From Nocardioides coralli (GTDB lineage: Bacteria; Actinomycetota; Actinomycetes; Propionibacteriales; Nocardioidaceae), in NCBI RefSeq assembly GCF_019880385.1, contig NZ_CP082273.1:1674001-1738000 (forward strand): 64,000 bases of DNA, read 5' to 3'. Made by a program: the position numbers and the translations under genes. Each line of letters opens with the position of its first letter. Positions within the stretch are counted from its first letter, which is position 1. Below are positions 8,934 to 15,675 of this stretch, one piece after another. Below the pieces are notes generated by a model. The model did not search any database and was not told where the DNA came from. It saw nothing but the letters and a program-made list of their open reading frames with translations.

Positions 8934-9413
8934 TTATGGGAACGGGAAGGGCCCGGGATTGTCGGATTCGTCGCCCCACCGTGGACCGACGAACGGGGTG
9001 ACGTCGGGGGTGAACGGGATCCGCTTGGACGCGGCGAAGGCGGCCAGCATCTGGTGTGCGCGCCCAACCGACGAGTAGAACTGCTGCTCAACGTCGAACA
9101 CAAGAGTCTCCATCGCATCATCGGGGGTCCCCGAGCCGACTCGCGCAACCATGGAGCGCCGATAGCCGATCCCGCTAGCAACGCCGGACCAGAACTCCAG
9201 GACCAGGACCCCGGTGTCCTCCTCGGTCCAGGCAGACATCGTGACGTAGTAATGACCCTGGATGCCGCCAGCCAAGCCTGACGCGCTTCCTTCGGCAAGC
9301 CACTCAAGGACCGCGTGTCGATCGACTGCCGAGTACACGGGCCGCATGTTGGCTCTTCCGCAGTTCGCACCGAATGCGGCTGACAGTTCCTTGAGGACGT
9401 GGTCACGAATCAC
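8934..9413 (-). CDS. Hypothetical protein, second gene of a coupled pair in the inserted segment
   Basis: 159-residue protein that I do not recognise. It is soluble-looking, with mixed helix and strand, no signal peptide and no membrane segment. It contains aromatic-rich stretches such as GHYYVTMSAWTEEDTG and ends in Pro/Phe (GPFPFP). The GTG start at 9413 overlaps the stop of the upstream gene by 4 bases (GTGA), supporting a real bicistronic operon; a TTG at 9431 is an alternative. Base composition is clearly less GC-rich than the flanks, which fits horizontal acquisition. Cargo such as an effector/immunity pair is possible but unsupported by motifs. Confidence 0.55.
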   Translation of the reverse strand: MIRDHVLKELSAAFGANCGRANMRPVYSAVDRHAVLEWLAEGSASGLAGGIQGHYYVTMSAWTEEDTGVLVLEFWSGVASGIGYRRSMVARVGSGTPDDAMETLVFDVEQQFYSSVGRAHQMLAAFAASKRIPFTPDVTPFVGPRWGDESDNPGPFPFP

Positions 9414-9826
9414 CGGATCTGCACCGCCCAACCCGGTTCGATGACTGCATCACTGGTGTATCCATTGGGGAGCACATACTCGATGCCGGAACCGAGGTGT
9501 ACCCATCGCGGCCCCAGTATCGTGTCGACCCTGCTCGGATCTATCCAGATCGCGTGGTCGCGCAGGAGATCTGGACGGGGCAACGCGAGGTACGAGTTCA
9601 GTTCGCTGGATGTGTAAGCGGTGGGGGTGACGAATGTCGGACCCGGGTGAGAGTTCTCGTGAACCCCGGTCGCGGCCACGTAGCGAAGCAGTGCCCTGCC
9701 CGCGAGTTCTGTGGCGACCTCGGCGCCGCTTCTGGAGGGCAGCTCGTCCAGTGGCACGTGAGCAGCGCTCAGGATCTTCAGCAGCATTCGACTGTCTTGA
9801 GTCGTTGTCATCCAGGCGCATGTCAT
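9410..9826 (-). CDS. Hypothetical protein, first gene of a coupled pair in the inserted segment
   Basis: 138-residue protein of unknown family. The start at 9826 is chosen because AAGGAG lies 7-8 bases before it on the minus strand; the Met at 9811 is an alternative, and the longer open frame lacks a ribosome site. It has no signal peptide or membrane segment. The middle reads FVTPTAYTSSELNSYLALP and the end IEPGWAVQIR. Its stop overlaps the next start, so both genes are read together. Lower GC than the chromosome and its position inside a broken gene suggest mobile cargo. Confidence 0.55.
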   Translation of the reverse strand: MTCAWMTTTQDSRMLLKILSAAHVPLDELPSRSGAEVATELAGRALLRYVAATGVHENSHPGPTFVTPTAYTSSELNSYLALPRPDLLRDHAIWIDPSRVDTILGPRWVHLGSGIEYVLPNGYTSDAVIEPGWAVQIR

Positions 9827-10206
9827 ACCTGCACTCCTTCGCCCCCGACGGCAGGTGACTGAAGCGTAGGTCACACCGAGGCGTGCGTGCATCCTCCCGG
9901 ATGCTTGATCTGGCACCACGGACGAATGGCTGGCCGGGGGTTCCCACTGCCTCGCCCCACTCGCGGGGCCACCCCACCCCCTCGGTGTCGCGGCTGGCGG
10001 GTCGGGCTGGCTGCCTCCGGGTCGGGGCCGCTACGGGACCGCTAGTGCGGCTGGAGGCAGGGGCCCGGGGTCGGGGTCCGGCAGGCCGCTGGCTGCGCTC
10101 CTAGTGGCTTCCCGAAGGCCGCTACGAGGCTGATCCGACACGGCCGGGGAGGGGGCCGCATAGGCTCTGACCTGCCCTAACGATCCTTTACCTACCTAAA
10201 GTCTCA
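9827..10206. other. Gene-free stretch at the right side of the inserted segment
   Basis: About 380 bases in which I find no convincing gene. The left part holds the ribosome site and presumed promoter of the minus-strand pair. The middle is very GC-rich and contains an inverted repeat, CTGCCTCC at 10011-10018 with GGAGGCAG at 10053-10060, enclosing a shorter CCGCTA...TAGTGCGG-like fold. This could be a structured RNA or a recombination end. It is not a tRNA (no acceptor/T-loop pattern). The last 40 bases are AT-richer and abut the resumed DUF77 frame. Confidence 0.5.
10011..10060. repeat. Inverted repeat / hairpin in the non-coding stretch of the insertion
   Basis: Perfect 8-base arms, CTGCCTCC and GGAGGCAG, are separated by 34 bases that can fold further. 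No U-rich tail follows on either strand, so an ordinary intrinsic terminator is not favoured. A role as a recombination end or structured RNA is speculative. Confidence 0.4.
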
Positions 10207-10368
10207 GTGGAGTGGGATGAGGTGATGGCTGTCGTGAAGCGAGCCGTCGACGTCGTCGCCGCCGCCTCGCCCCGCGTGGGCCTGGTGCTCAAGGCCGACA
10301 TCCGTCCCGGCTACGACGGTCAGCTGACCGCGAAGGTCGAGCGGGTCGAGCACCACCTCGCCGACTAG
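10207..10368 (+). pseudogene. 3' fragment of the split DUF77 thiamine-binding-type gene
   Basis: In-frame stretch of 53 residues beginning VEWDEVMAVVKRAVD, continuing through LVLKADIRPGYDG and ending VEHHLAD before TAG. This is the C-terminal half of the DUF77/MTH1187 family, with the characteristic LVLKADIRPG strand. No start codon or ribosome site suits a separate gene, and it completes the N-terminal fragment at 8630. Only about 8 residues of the family centre (the usual AMFTTxEG region) are missing between the halves. It ends facing the GDPD gene, within a 65-bp sequence repeated at 11779. Confidence 0.8.
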
Positions 10369-10415
10369 CTCCCCCGCTGGAAGCTCAGCGGCACCACTTC
10401 CGCACGGTCTTGCGC
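10351..10415 (+). repeat. 65-bp direct repeat, copy A
   Basis: Matches 11779-11843 at 63 of 65 positions in the same orientation, 1428 bases away. It covers the last codons of the DUF77 fragment (HHLAD) and the last codons of GDPD read on the other strand (KTVRKWCR). The two copies bracket the DUF305-DUF421 gene pair. Confidence 0.9.
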
Positions 10416-10513
10416 AGGGCCGGGAGATCGACGCCGGTGTCGAGGGCGTGGGCGTGGGCGTGGGCGTGGACGTCACCGTCCCGGCCGCGGAAGAGGTTGA
10501 AGGTGCTGGCTCC
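10385..10513 (-). pseudogene. Decayed, internally deleted copy of the GDPD gene 3' end
   Basis: The minus-strand frame reads GASTFNLFRGRDGDV, a short Ala-His repeat, LDTGVDLPAL and then RKTVRKWCR. It parallels the intact GDPD gene at 11813, which reads AASTFHRYKGRDSDI, AVDTGVALAAL and finally RKTVRKWCR. About 45 residues present in the intact gene are missing here between LPAL and RKTV, and HAHAHAHA is a low-complexity expansion. It has no start and is a partial duplicate or the remnant of a paralogue. Confidence 0.7.
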
Positions 10514-11168
10514 CCACCAGGCGAGCCAGCCACGGGGAGGCTCGCAGGCCGAACGGCTCGCGCCCGGACGCCTCCGCCCGCTGACCTTCCGCATCGAACT
10601 CCGGAACAGGTCGCTGACGCGCCTCCTCGTCCGTGGTCGCTGCGCCGTTGTCGTCGATGTCGTCGAGCAGCCACTCCATCTCGGCGATCTCCTTGACCTG
10701 GGTGTCGCTGATCTGACTGGCCAGCTCCTCGACGCGGACGTCTCGCAGCTCCGCGCGCTCGCTGGTCAGGATCGCGATCGAGTGGTGCGGGATCATTCCC
10801 TTCATGTATGCCTCGTCCTGCACGAGCGTCTGGCTTTGCGAGAGGAAGAGCGCCAGGCTGCCGGCGGCGAGGGCTGTCCCGATGATCACGACGTTGACCT
10901 TGGTGTTCTGGTACATCGACCCCCACATGAACGAGAGCATGATGATCGCCATGGCCGACCCCATGAGGACAGCCATGTAGATGCGTTCCTCGCTGACGTG
11001 CGCATGGTCGATGCTGAAGAGGTTGGTGTAGGTCAGGAGGAACATGGTGAGTGTGGACGTGGCGATCATGAGGCCGAACCGCACGTAGGCGCGTCCTGCT
11101 CCGTTCCCGCCGTGGCGCTGGTGGGCGTCGTTCGACGTCATCTCGTGGTGCTGGTCAGACATGTTCAC
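10473..11168 (-). CDS. DUF305 family membrane protein
   Basis: Membrane protein with the DUF305 motif MIPHHSIAI near residue 127, preceded by YMKG as in the family, which is often linked to copper or metal stress. About three membrane segments lie at roughly 31-46, 64-81 and 92-110. It is encoded directly after the DUF421 gene; the GTG at 11168 overlaps that stop as GTGA, with an ATG at 11162 as alternative. The family-like part ends near residue 185. The last 45 residues look unnatural and run into the duplicated GDPD remnant, so the original C-terminus was probably replaced during rearrangement. Confidence 0.8.
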   Translation of the reverse strand: MNMSDQHHEMTSNDAHQRHGGNGAGRAYVRFGLMIATSTLTMFLLTYTNLFSIDHAHVSEERIYMAVLMGSAMAIIMLSFMWGSMYQNTKVNVVIIGTALAAGSLALFLSQSQTLVQDEAYMKGMIPHHSIAILTSERAELRDVRVEELASQISDTQVKEIAEMEWLLDDIDDNGAATTDEEARQRPVPEFDAEGQRAEASGREPFGLRASPWLARLVGSQHLQPLPRPGR

Positions 11169-11686
11169 CCTTTCCGGATTGTCGAGCGAAGGTCTCTCAG
11201 TGCCGACATGTCGCCCGCCGATGATCGTGGGATGACGCTCATCGAACCGTCGGTCTCCAGGACGACCGCCGCCACCGACCCGAGGTCGCCTTGACCGCTG
11301 CCGCGGACGGCTTGTCGCAGTTCGCCCTCAGCGACCCGAGTGCGTCTCAGAGCGGTTTGGTCCACCTTCCCGTCACTCAGGAGCAGGGTGGGGCGGGCCG
11401 TGATGGCCGCGTGGCCTCCCGGGACCCACGCGGACACGCCAGCCGCCAGGAACTGGAGGACGACGAGGGCGACCAGAGCCGCCACACCCTCCGTCCAGGC
11501 CACCGTGCTGTTGAGCAGGACCGTCGCCAGCGTCGACCCGAGTGCAACGGTCACGACCAGGTCGAACGCGTTGAGCTTCGCGAGGGTGCGCTTTCCTGAC
11601 ACCCGCAGCAGCACGAGCAAGCTCAGGTACGTCGCGCCCGCGACCAGGACCACGCGCACGATCTGGGACCAGGAGTCGAACCACAT
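11165..11686 (-). CDS. DUF421 (YetF-like) membrane protein
   Basis: 173-residue protein with three N-terminal membrane segments and the DUF421 hallmark phrases RVSGKRTLAKLNAFDLVVTV and TLLLSDGKVD, then a small cytoplasmic domain. Members are integral membrane proteins of uncertain function. It is first in a two-gene unit with the DUF305 gene, which starts within its stop codon. The pair lies between the two 65-bp repeats and so behaves like a cassette. Confidence 0.85.
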   Translation of the reverse strand: MWFDSWSQIVRVVLVAGATYLSLLVLLRVSGKRTLAKLNAFDLVVTVALGSTLATVLLNSTVAWTEGVAALVALVVLQFLAAGVSAWVPGGHAAITARPTLLLSDGKVDQTALRRTRVAEGELRQAVRGSGQGDLGSVAAVVLETDGSMSVIPRSSAGDMSALRDLRSTIRKG

Positions 11687-11778
11687 CTACCTGCCGTACC
11701 CAGGCCCGGGCAAGATACGTGAGCGACCGGAGGAGGGGCATGCTCTCGCTCCCTCTGCGCGCGGGACCCGGCGGGGCT

Positions 11779-11843
11779 CACCACCTCGCCGACCAGCTCC
11801 CCCGCTGGAGGCTCAGCGGCACCACTTCCGCACGGTCTTGCGC
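11779..11843 (+). repeat. 65-bp direct repeat, copy B
   Basis: Second copy of the repeat at 10351-10415 (63/65 identical). Here it contains the true 3' end of the GDPD gene, preceded by a remnant CACCACCTCGCCGAC, which corresponds to the HHLAD codons of the DUF77 gene without the rest of that gene. Confidence 0.9.
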
Positions 11844-12604
11844 GAGTGGTCGGTCTGGACGAGGCGGATGCCCGCCGCGTTGGCTCGGCGCACGGACTTC
11901 TTGCGGTTGAGCTGCACCGAGGCCACCCGGATCCCGGCCGCGCGCAGGTCAGACACCAGGCCAGGGTCGAAGTGGGCGGGTGGCAGCGCAGCGAGCGCGA
12001 CGCCGGTGTCGACGGCGTGGGAGAGGATGTCGCTGTCACGGCCCTTGTAGCGGTGGAAGGTGCTCGCGGCGGGGAACTGGTTGCGCATCGCCTTCTCAGC
12101 CCCGGCACCCCCGAAGTAGACCTTGGAGGGCTTGGGGTGGGTCTGCGCCGCGTTCCAGAGCGTCTGGAGCCCGTAGTCGTCCCACGCGTCGCGGTAGCGG
12201 GCGTAGGAGTTGATGGTGACCATGATCGACGACTTCGTGCGGGCCGCTTCCGTGATCAGCCGCCGCGTCGTCTCCACGCGCCGGCCGAGCACGTAGCGCT
12301 TGCGCCGGATCTGCTGCAGGGTCAACCCCTCCACACGCGCCCGCGTGGCACCGCCCGAGGTCCGCTCGAGCGTCGAGTCGTGCACGGCGACGACCTTCTG
12401 GTCCGCCGTGACGCGGGCGTCGATCTCGGTGAAGCCCCACTTGGCGTTCCGACGCACCCCGCGCACCTGTTCCTCGGTGCCCTGGTAGATGGCCCGGTGG
12501 GCGATGTTCTGGCAGGCCCGTGCCGCCTCCGCCGGCACAGTCGGCACCGTCAGGATCCCTGCTGTCAGCACAGCCGCCGCCGCGGCACTCCTCGCACGCG
12601 TCAT
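11813..12604 (-). CDS. Secreted glycerophosphodiester phosphodiesterase-family protein
   Basis: 263-residue exported enzyme of the GDPD TIM-barrel family, which hydrolyses glycerophosphodiesters. A signal peptide (AAAAAVLTAGILTVPTV, then AEAA) occupies the first 28 or so residues. The catalytic signature follows as NIAHRAIYQGTEE, FTEIDARVTADQ and VVAVHDSTLERT, giving the His-Arg, Glu-Asp and His residues of the family. The ATG at 12604 is chosen because GGGGGAAG precedes it; the longer open frame has no ribosome site. Its 3' end is duplicated at 10385. The canonical ENT after the first motif reads as EEQ here. Confidence 0.85.
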   Translation of the reverse strand: MTRARSAAAAAVLTAGILTVPTVPAEAARACQNIAHRAIYQGTEEQVRGVRRNAKWGFTEIDARVTADQKVVAVHDSTLERTSGGATRARVEGLTLQQIRRKRYVLGRRVETTRRLITEAARTKSSIMVTINSYARYRDAWDDYGLQTLWNAAQTHPKPSKVYFGGAGAEKAMRNQFPAASTFHRYKGRDSDILSHAVDTGVALAALPPAHFDPGLVSDLRAAGIRVASVQLNRKKSVRRANAAGIRLVQTDHSRKTVRKWCR

Positions 12605-12753
12605 GATCTTCCCCCGTTGTGGTCCCCCGTGCCCCCTCCCGACAAAGGGGGGCGTTGCGGCACCGTAAGCCGCGGAGGCGGGGCGGCGCGTCACCCAAAT
12701 GGTCTAGACGCGTGCACGGATCGCGCCTGAGGCGGACGTGACACCATCGGGGC

Positions 12754-13158
12754 ATGGACTCGGAGACCCGCCGATACCGCACCGGGGACAGCGAGGAGGT
12801 CCGCGACCTCACGCAGGACTGCACGGCGTACGTCGAGGGGCGCGGTGACGGACTGCTGCACGTCTTCGTGCCGCACGCCACCGCCGGCCTCGCGATCATC
12901 GAGACCGGCGCAGGCAGCGACGACGACCTGCTCGCGGCTCTCGGCGACCTGCTGCCGGCCGACGACCGGTGGCAGCACCAGCACGGCAGCCGGGGCCACG
13001 GACGCAGCCACGTCATGCCGGCGTTCGTGCCGCCCTCGGTGACGGTTCCCGTGCTGGACGGCCGGCTCACCCTCGGCACCTGGCAGAGCATCTGCCTGGT
13101 CGACCTCAACGTCGACAACCCGGACCGGGAGGTCCGGTTCTCCTTCCTGCCGGGCTGA
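12754..13158 (+). CDS. YjbQ/UPF0047 family protein
   Basis: 134-residue protein of the YjbQ family, linked in some bacteria to weak thiamine-phosphate synthase activity. Family features seen are VFVPHATAGLAIIE near residue 40, the HQHGSRGHGRSHVMPAF segment near 76-92 with clustered His residues, and GTWQSICLVDLN near the end. It is a single gene on the plus strand, facing the PAS/ATPase gene. Nearby DUF77 fragments also belong to a thiamine-associated family, but a functional link is only a guess. Confidence 0.88.
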   Translation: MDSETRRYRTGDSEEVRDLTQDCTAYVEGRGDGLLHVFVPHATAGLAIIETGAGSDDDLLAALGDLLPADDRWQHQHGSRGHGRSHVMPAFVPPSVTVPVLDGRLTLGTWQSICLVDLNVDNPDREVRFSFLPG

Positions 13159-13211
13159 GGTGCTGCACCGGTCCGCAGGTCGCCACGGCCGACGGTCGTC
13201 GAGCTGTGCGA

Positions 13212-14492
13212 TCAGCCGGGAAACTCGGCCACGAACACGTGCCGGCCGCCGGCGAGCGACTGAGCCGTGATGAGGAGCCGCCGCTCGACCTCGGTGTCGT
13301 CGGCGCGCAGCACCGGCACCGTGATCTCCTGCCCCAGCAGGGGAGCCCGTCCGTTGACGAGGAACATCGTGAATCCCGCGATGTGAGCCTGGTGGAAGCG
13401 CTCCGGGATGATCGAGAGCAGTCGCCGGCCCACGAGGTCGGCGGCGTCGTCGTAGCCCAGGAGGTCGAGCGCAGACCGGCTGACGGCGACGATGGCGTTG
13501 AAGTCGTCGGCGGCGACGACAGCCCGGTCCGAACGGGAGAGCTCGTCCGGGCTCCAGTGATCCGCCGGGATCGGGGTGCGCGCTGGCGGCGCCTCGGTGG
13601 ACAGGGTGTACCACGGCGCAGCGTCACCGCCGGCCGCCTGGCTCCTGACCTGTCCGCAGATCCACCGGCGCAGCGACTCGATCTCGGGCTGGCTCGGCGG
13701 GGCCAGCAGGCGCCCGGAGTCGGCGAGGTGGACGGCCTCGTTCATCAGCACGTCGAGGGCCTCGAAGCTGGGGAGCGACGTCCGGGGCACCTCGATGACC
13801 AGCCGCGGCTCGGAGATGTCAGGCTCGATCGCGTTGGCCATCACGCCGGCTGGCTCCATCCCGATGTGGGGGACCGGCACCTGGTCCTCGAGGATGCCCA
13901 GGGCGTCGCTGGCCCGGGCGTGCTCCGTCAGCGCGTCGAGCCCCGCGTCCAGCCGCACGAGCATCAGCTCGCGCAGCAAGGCGGAGGCGTGCTCCTGCCA
14001 CGCCTGGTGCATGAGCAGCGGCATCCGGAGCAGCTCGACGGAGACCCGCTCCTGCTCGTACGGCGCGGGCTCGTCGTCGGCGAGGTCGAGGTCGTCGGCC
14101 TCGGGGTCCTCGCTGATCTCGAACCACACGACCTTGCCGATCGGGGAGGCGTGCGCTCCCCACCGTGACACCAGCTGGTCGACGAGCCGCAGGCCGCGCC
14201 CGGTGGAGGCCGACGGGCCGAAGTCGCGGGGATGGGGCAGCCTGCTGCCGCCGTCCTCGAGCTCGAACCGCAGCCGGCGGTCGGCGGCCAGGATCCGCAG
14301 TCGCATCGCCGTACCGGCGTGGACGAGGGCGTTCGTCACGATCTCGCTGATGGCGAGCTCGGCCGCCTCCAGGAGCTCGTGCTGACCACGTCCCGCGACG
14401 ACCTCGCGCACCAGACGGCGCGCGCGCCCGGCGCTGGTGGGTTCGGCAGGCAGCTCCTCGTCCGCCTCCACCTCGGTCGTCACACGGCCCAT
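13212..14492 (-). CDS. RsbW-like ATP-binding protein with C-terminal PAS domain
   Basis: 426-residue putative regulatory protein. The N-terminal third is a HATPase_c_2 (anti-sigma kinase type) domain, with LAISEIVTNALVHAGTAMRL near residues 47-66 and STGRGLRLVDQLVSRWG near 95-111. A helical middle follows. The C-terminal region (about 305-426) resembles a PAS sensor domain, with NAIVAVSRSALDLLGYDDA and GRRLLSIIPERFHQAH. This layout suggests a light, redox or stress switch of the Rsb partner-switching kind. The start is either the ATG at 14492 or the GTG at 14483, which is better spaced from the GGAGGA on the minus strand. Confidence 0.8.
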   Translation of the reverse strand: MGRVTTEVEADEELPAEPTSAGRARRLVREVVAGRGQHELLEAAELAISEIVTNALVHAGTAMRLRILAADRRLRFELEDGGSRLPHPRDFGPSASTGRGLRLVDQLVSRWGAHASPIGKVVWFEISEDPEADDLDLADDEPAPYEQERVSVELLRMPLLMHQAWQEHASALLRELMLVRLDAGLDALTEHARASDALGILEDQVPVPHIGMEPAGVMANAIEPDISEPRLVIEVPRTSLPSFEALDVLMNEAVHLADSGRLLAPPSQPEIESLRRWICGQVRSQAAGGDAAPWYTLSTEAPPARTPIPADHWSPDELSRSDRAVVAADDFNAIVAVSRSALDLLGYDDAADLVGRRLLSIIPERFHQAHIAGFTMFLVNGRAPLLGQEITVPVLRADDTEVERRLLITAQSLAGGRHVFVAEFPG

Positions 14493-14545
14493 CCTTCCTC
14501 CCACGGGGGCCCAGCGAAACCACCCCCGCCGGTTGGACACTCAGA

Positions 14546-14561
14546 TCGAACAGGTGTTCGA
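14546..14561. promoter_or_regulatory. Perfect LexA (SOS) box
   Basis: TCGAACAGGTGTTCGA matches the mycobacterial-type LexA consensus TCGAACRNNNGTTCGA at every defined position. It lies 20 bases before the GTG of the 121-residue unknown gene, just ahead of a TAGGCT -10-like element at 14570. The divergent PAS/ATPase gene starts about 55 bases away on the other side. Confidence 0.85.
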
Positions 14562-14581
14562 CGCCGCGGTAGGCTGGGACG

Positions 14582-14947
14582 GTGAACGTCGCCCCACCGG
14601 GATGGCCCCGCGAGGTCCGTCCCCCCGACACCCCGGACTGGGAGACGACCGCCGCCAGCTGGTTGCTCGACCTCTGCCCGGCCGACTACCGGCGCTACGC
14701 CGGTTTGCGTCGACACGTCGTGGTGCTGGCCCGGTTCGCGGTGCTCCACGTCGACGCCGGTCTCGCGGCCTGCCGGCGGGGGCTCAGCGAGGCCAGGGCC
14801 GACCTGGGCCAAGTGGCCGAGCCGGCCGTGGTGGACGCGGCGATCCAGACCTTCCAGCTGGAGGAAGCCCGCCTGCTCGCGGCCCGTCGTGCCGTCGGTC
14901 TGGTCGAGGAGGCACTGCGGGGTCGGCGCTACGTGGCGCGGCTCTGA
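14582..14947 (+). CDS. Small unknown protein under a LexA box
   Basis: 121-residue protein of unknown function. The N-terminal part is Pro/Trp-rich (PPGWPREVRPPDTPDWETTA), followed by LLDLCPADYRRYAGLRRH. The rest is an alpha-helical, possibly coiled-coil region rich in Ala/Arg/Glu. It has no signal peptide, membrane segment or catalytic motif that I can name. I believe similar proteins occur across actinobacteria. The GTG at 14582 lies about 7 bases after a TAGGCT -10-like hexamer, so the transcript may be leaderless. A perfect LexA box 20 bases upstream strongly suggests DNA-damage induction. Confidence 0.75.
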   Translation: MNVAPPGWPREVRPPDTPDWETTAASWLLDLCPADYRRYAGLRRHVVVLARFAVLHVDAGLAACRRGLSEARADLGQVAEPAVVDAAIQTFQLEEARLLAARRAVGLVEEALRGRRYVARL

Positions 14948-15018
14948 CGCCCAGGCGGGCGGTCGCGGGCACGCGGGGAGTGCCCACCGGCGCCCGGAGA
15001 CCCGGGTACGGTCGAGCC

Positions 15019-15675
15019 ATGACGCGACCCGTGGTCCTCGTCGCCGGCGCCGGTCCGGGCGTCAGCGGCTCGCTCGCCCGGACGTATGCCCAGGACGGTC
15101 ACGACGTCGGGCTGCTGGGTGCCGACGAGGAGGTGCTCGCCACCCTCGCCGCCGAGCTCGGCGAACGGGGCGCGGTGGTCGAGCACGTGGTCGCCGACCT
15201 CACCGACCAGACGGCCACCAGGGCGGCGGTGACGCGGATCGGCGAGCGCTTCGGCCACCTGGAGGTGCTCCACTTCAACCCGAGCGCCTACCGCGAGCGG
15301 GGTCCGCTGGAGCTGACCGTCGCCGAGCTGCTGGAGGACGTGACGCTCGGTGTCGGCGCCCTGCTGACCGTCCTGCAGGCTGCCCGCCCCTTCCTGACGG
15401 CCGGCAGCCGGGTCACGGCCACGGGCAGCATGGCCGCCGACCGACCCGACCACCGCGTCGCGTCCCTCGGAGTCCAGAAGGCCGGGCTGCAGAACCTCGT
15501 CCGCAGCATCGACGCCGCCCTCGAGCCCGACGGGATCCGTGCGGTGTCGGTGACGGTCCGGGGGTCCCTGTCGCGCGAGGGTGCCTTCACGCCCGACCGC
15601 GTCGCCGAGGCCCTGCACGCGGCCGCCCACCAGGATCCCGCCGCCTGGCGCAGCGAGCTCGCCTATGAGGGCTGA
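15019..15675 (+). CDS. Atypical short-chain dehydrogenase/reductase (SDR) family protein
   Basis: 218-residue Rossmann-fold protein. The nucleotide-binding start VVLVAGAGPGVSGSLA lies at residues 5-20 and VADLTDQTA near 59. The catalytic Ser region reads ATGSMAADRP near 135. The catalytic YxxxK is not intact: the family Tyr is Leu (LGVQKAG), although the Lys remains. The family NNAG is FNPS. It may therefore bind NAD(P) without classical oxidoreductase chemistry. The stop overlaps the following Nudix gene by 11 bases, so the two are co-expressed. Confidence 0.82.
   Translation: MTRPVVLVAGAGPGVSGSLARTYAQDGHDVGLLGADEEVLATLAAELGERGAVVEHVVADLTDQTATRAAVTRIGERFGHLEVLHFNPSAYRERGPLELTVAELLEDVTLGVGALLTVLQAARPFLTAGSRVTATGSMAADRPDHRVASLGVQKAGLQNLVRSIDAALEPDGIRAVSVTVRGSLSREGAFTPDRVAEALHAAAHQDPAAWRSELAYEG

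Noticed and set aside
8819..9406. Minus-strand 195-codon frame spanning the insertion's left edge as one gene
   Set aside because: Most of it is a shadow of the coupled gene at 8934; only its last 35 or so residues look natural, so it is listed only as a possible remnant.
10011..10060. Possible tRNA or attachment site in the insertion
   Set aside because: The hairpin lacks a T-loop, anticodon stem and CCA-proximal pattern, and no integrase gene is nearby.
8746..10206. Insertion sequence (transposon)
   Set aside because: The size fits an IS, but neither gene has transposase motifs and I could not find terminal inverted repeats at the ends by eye.
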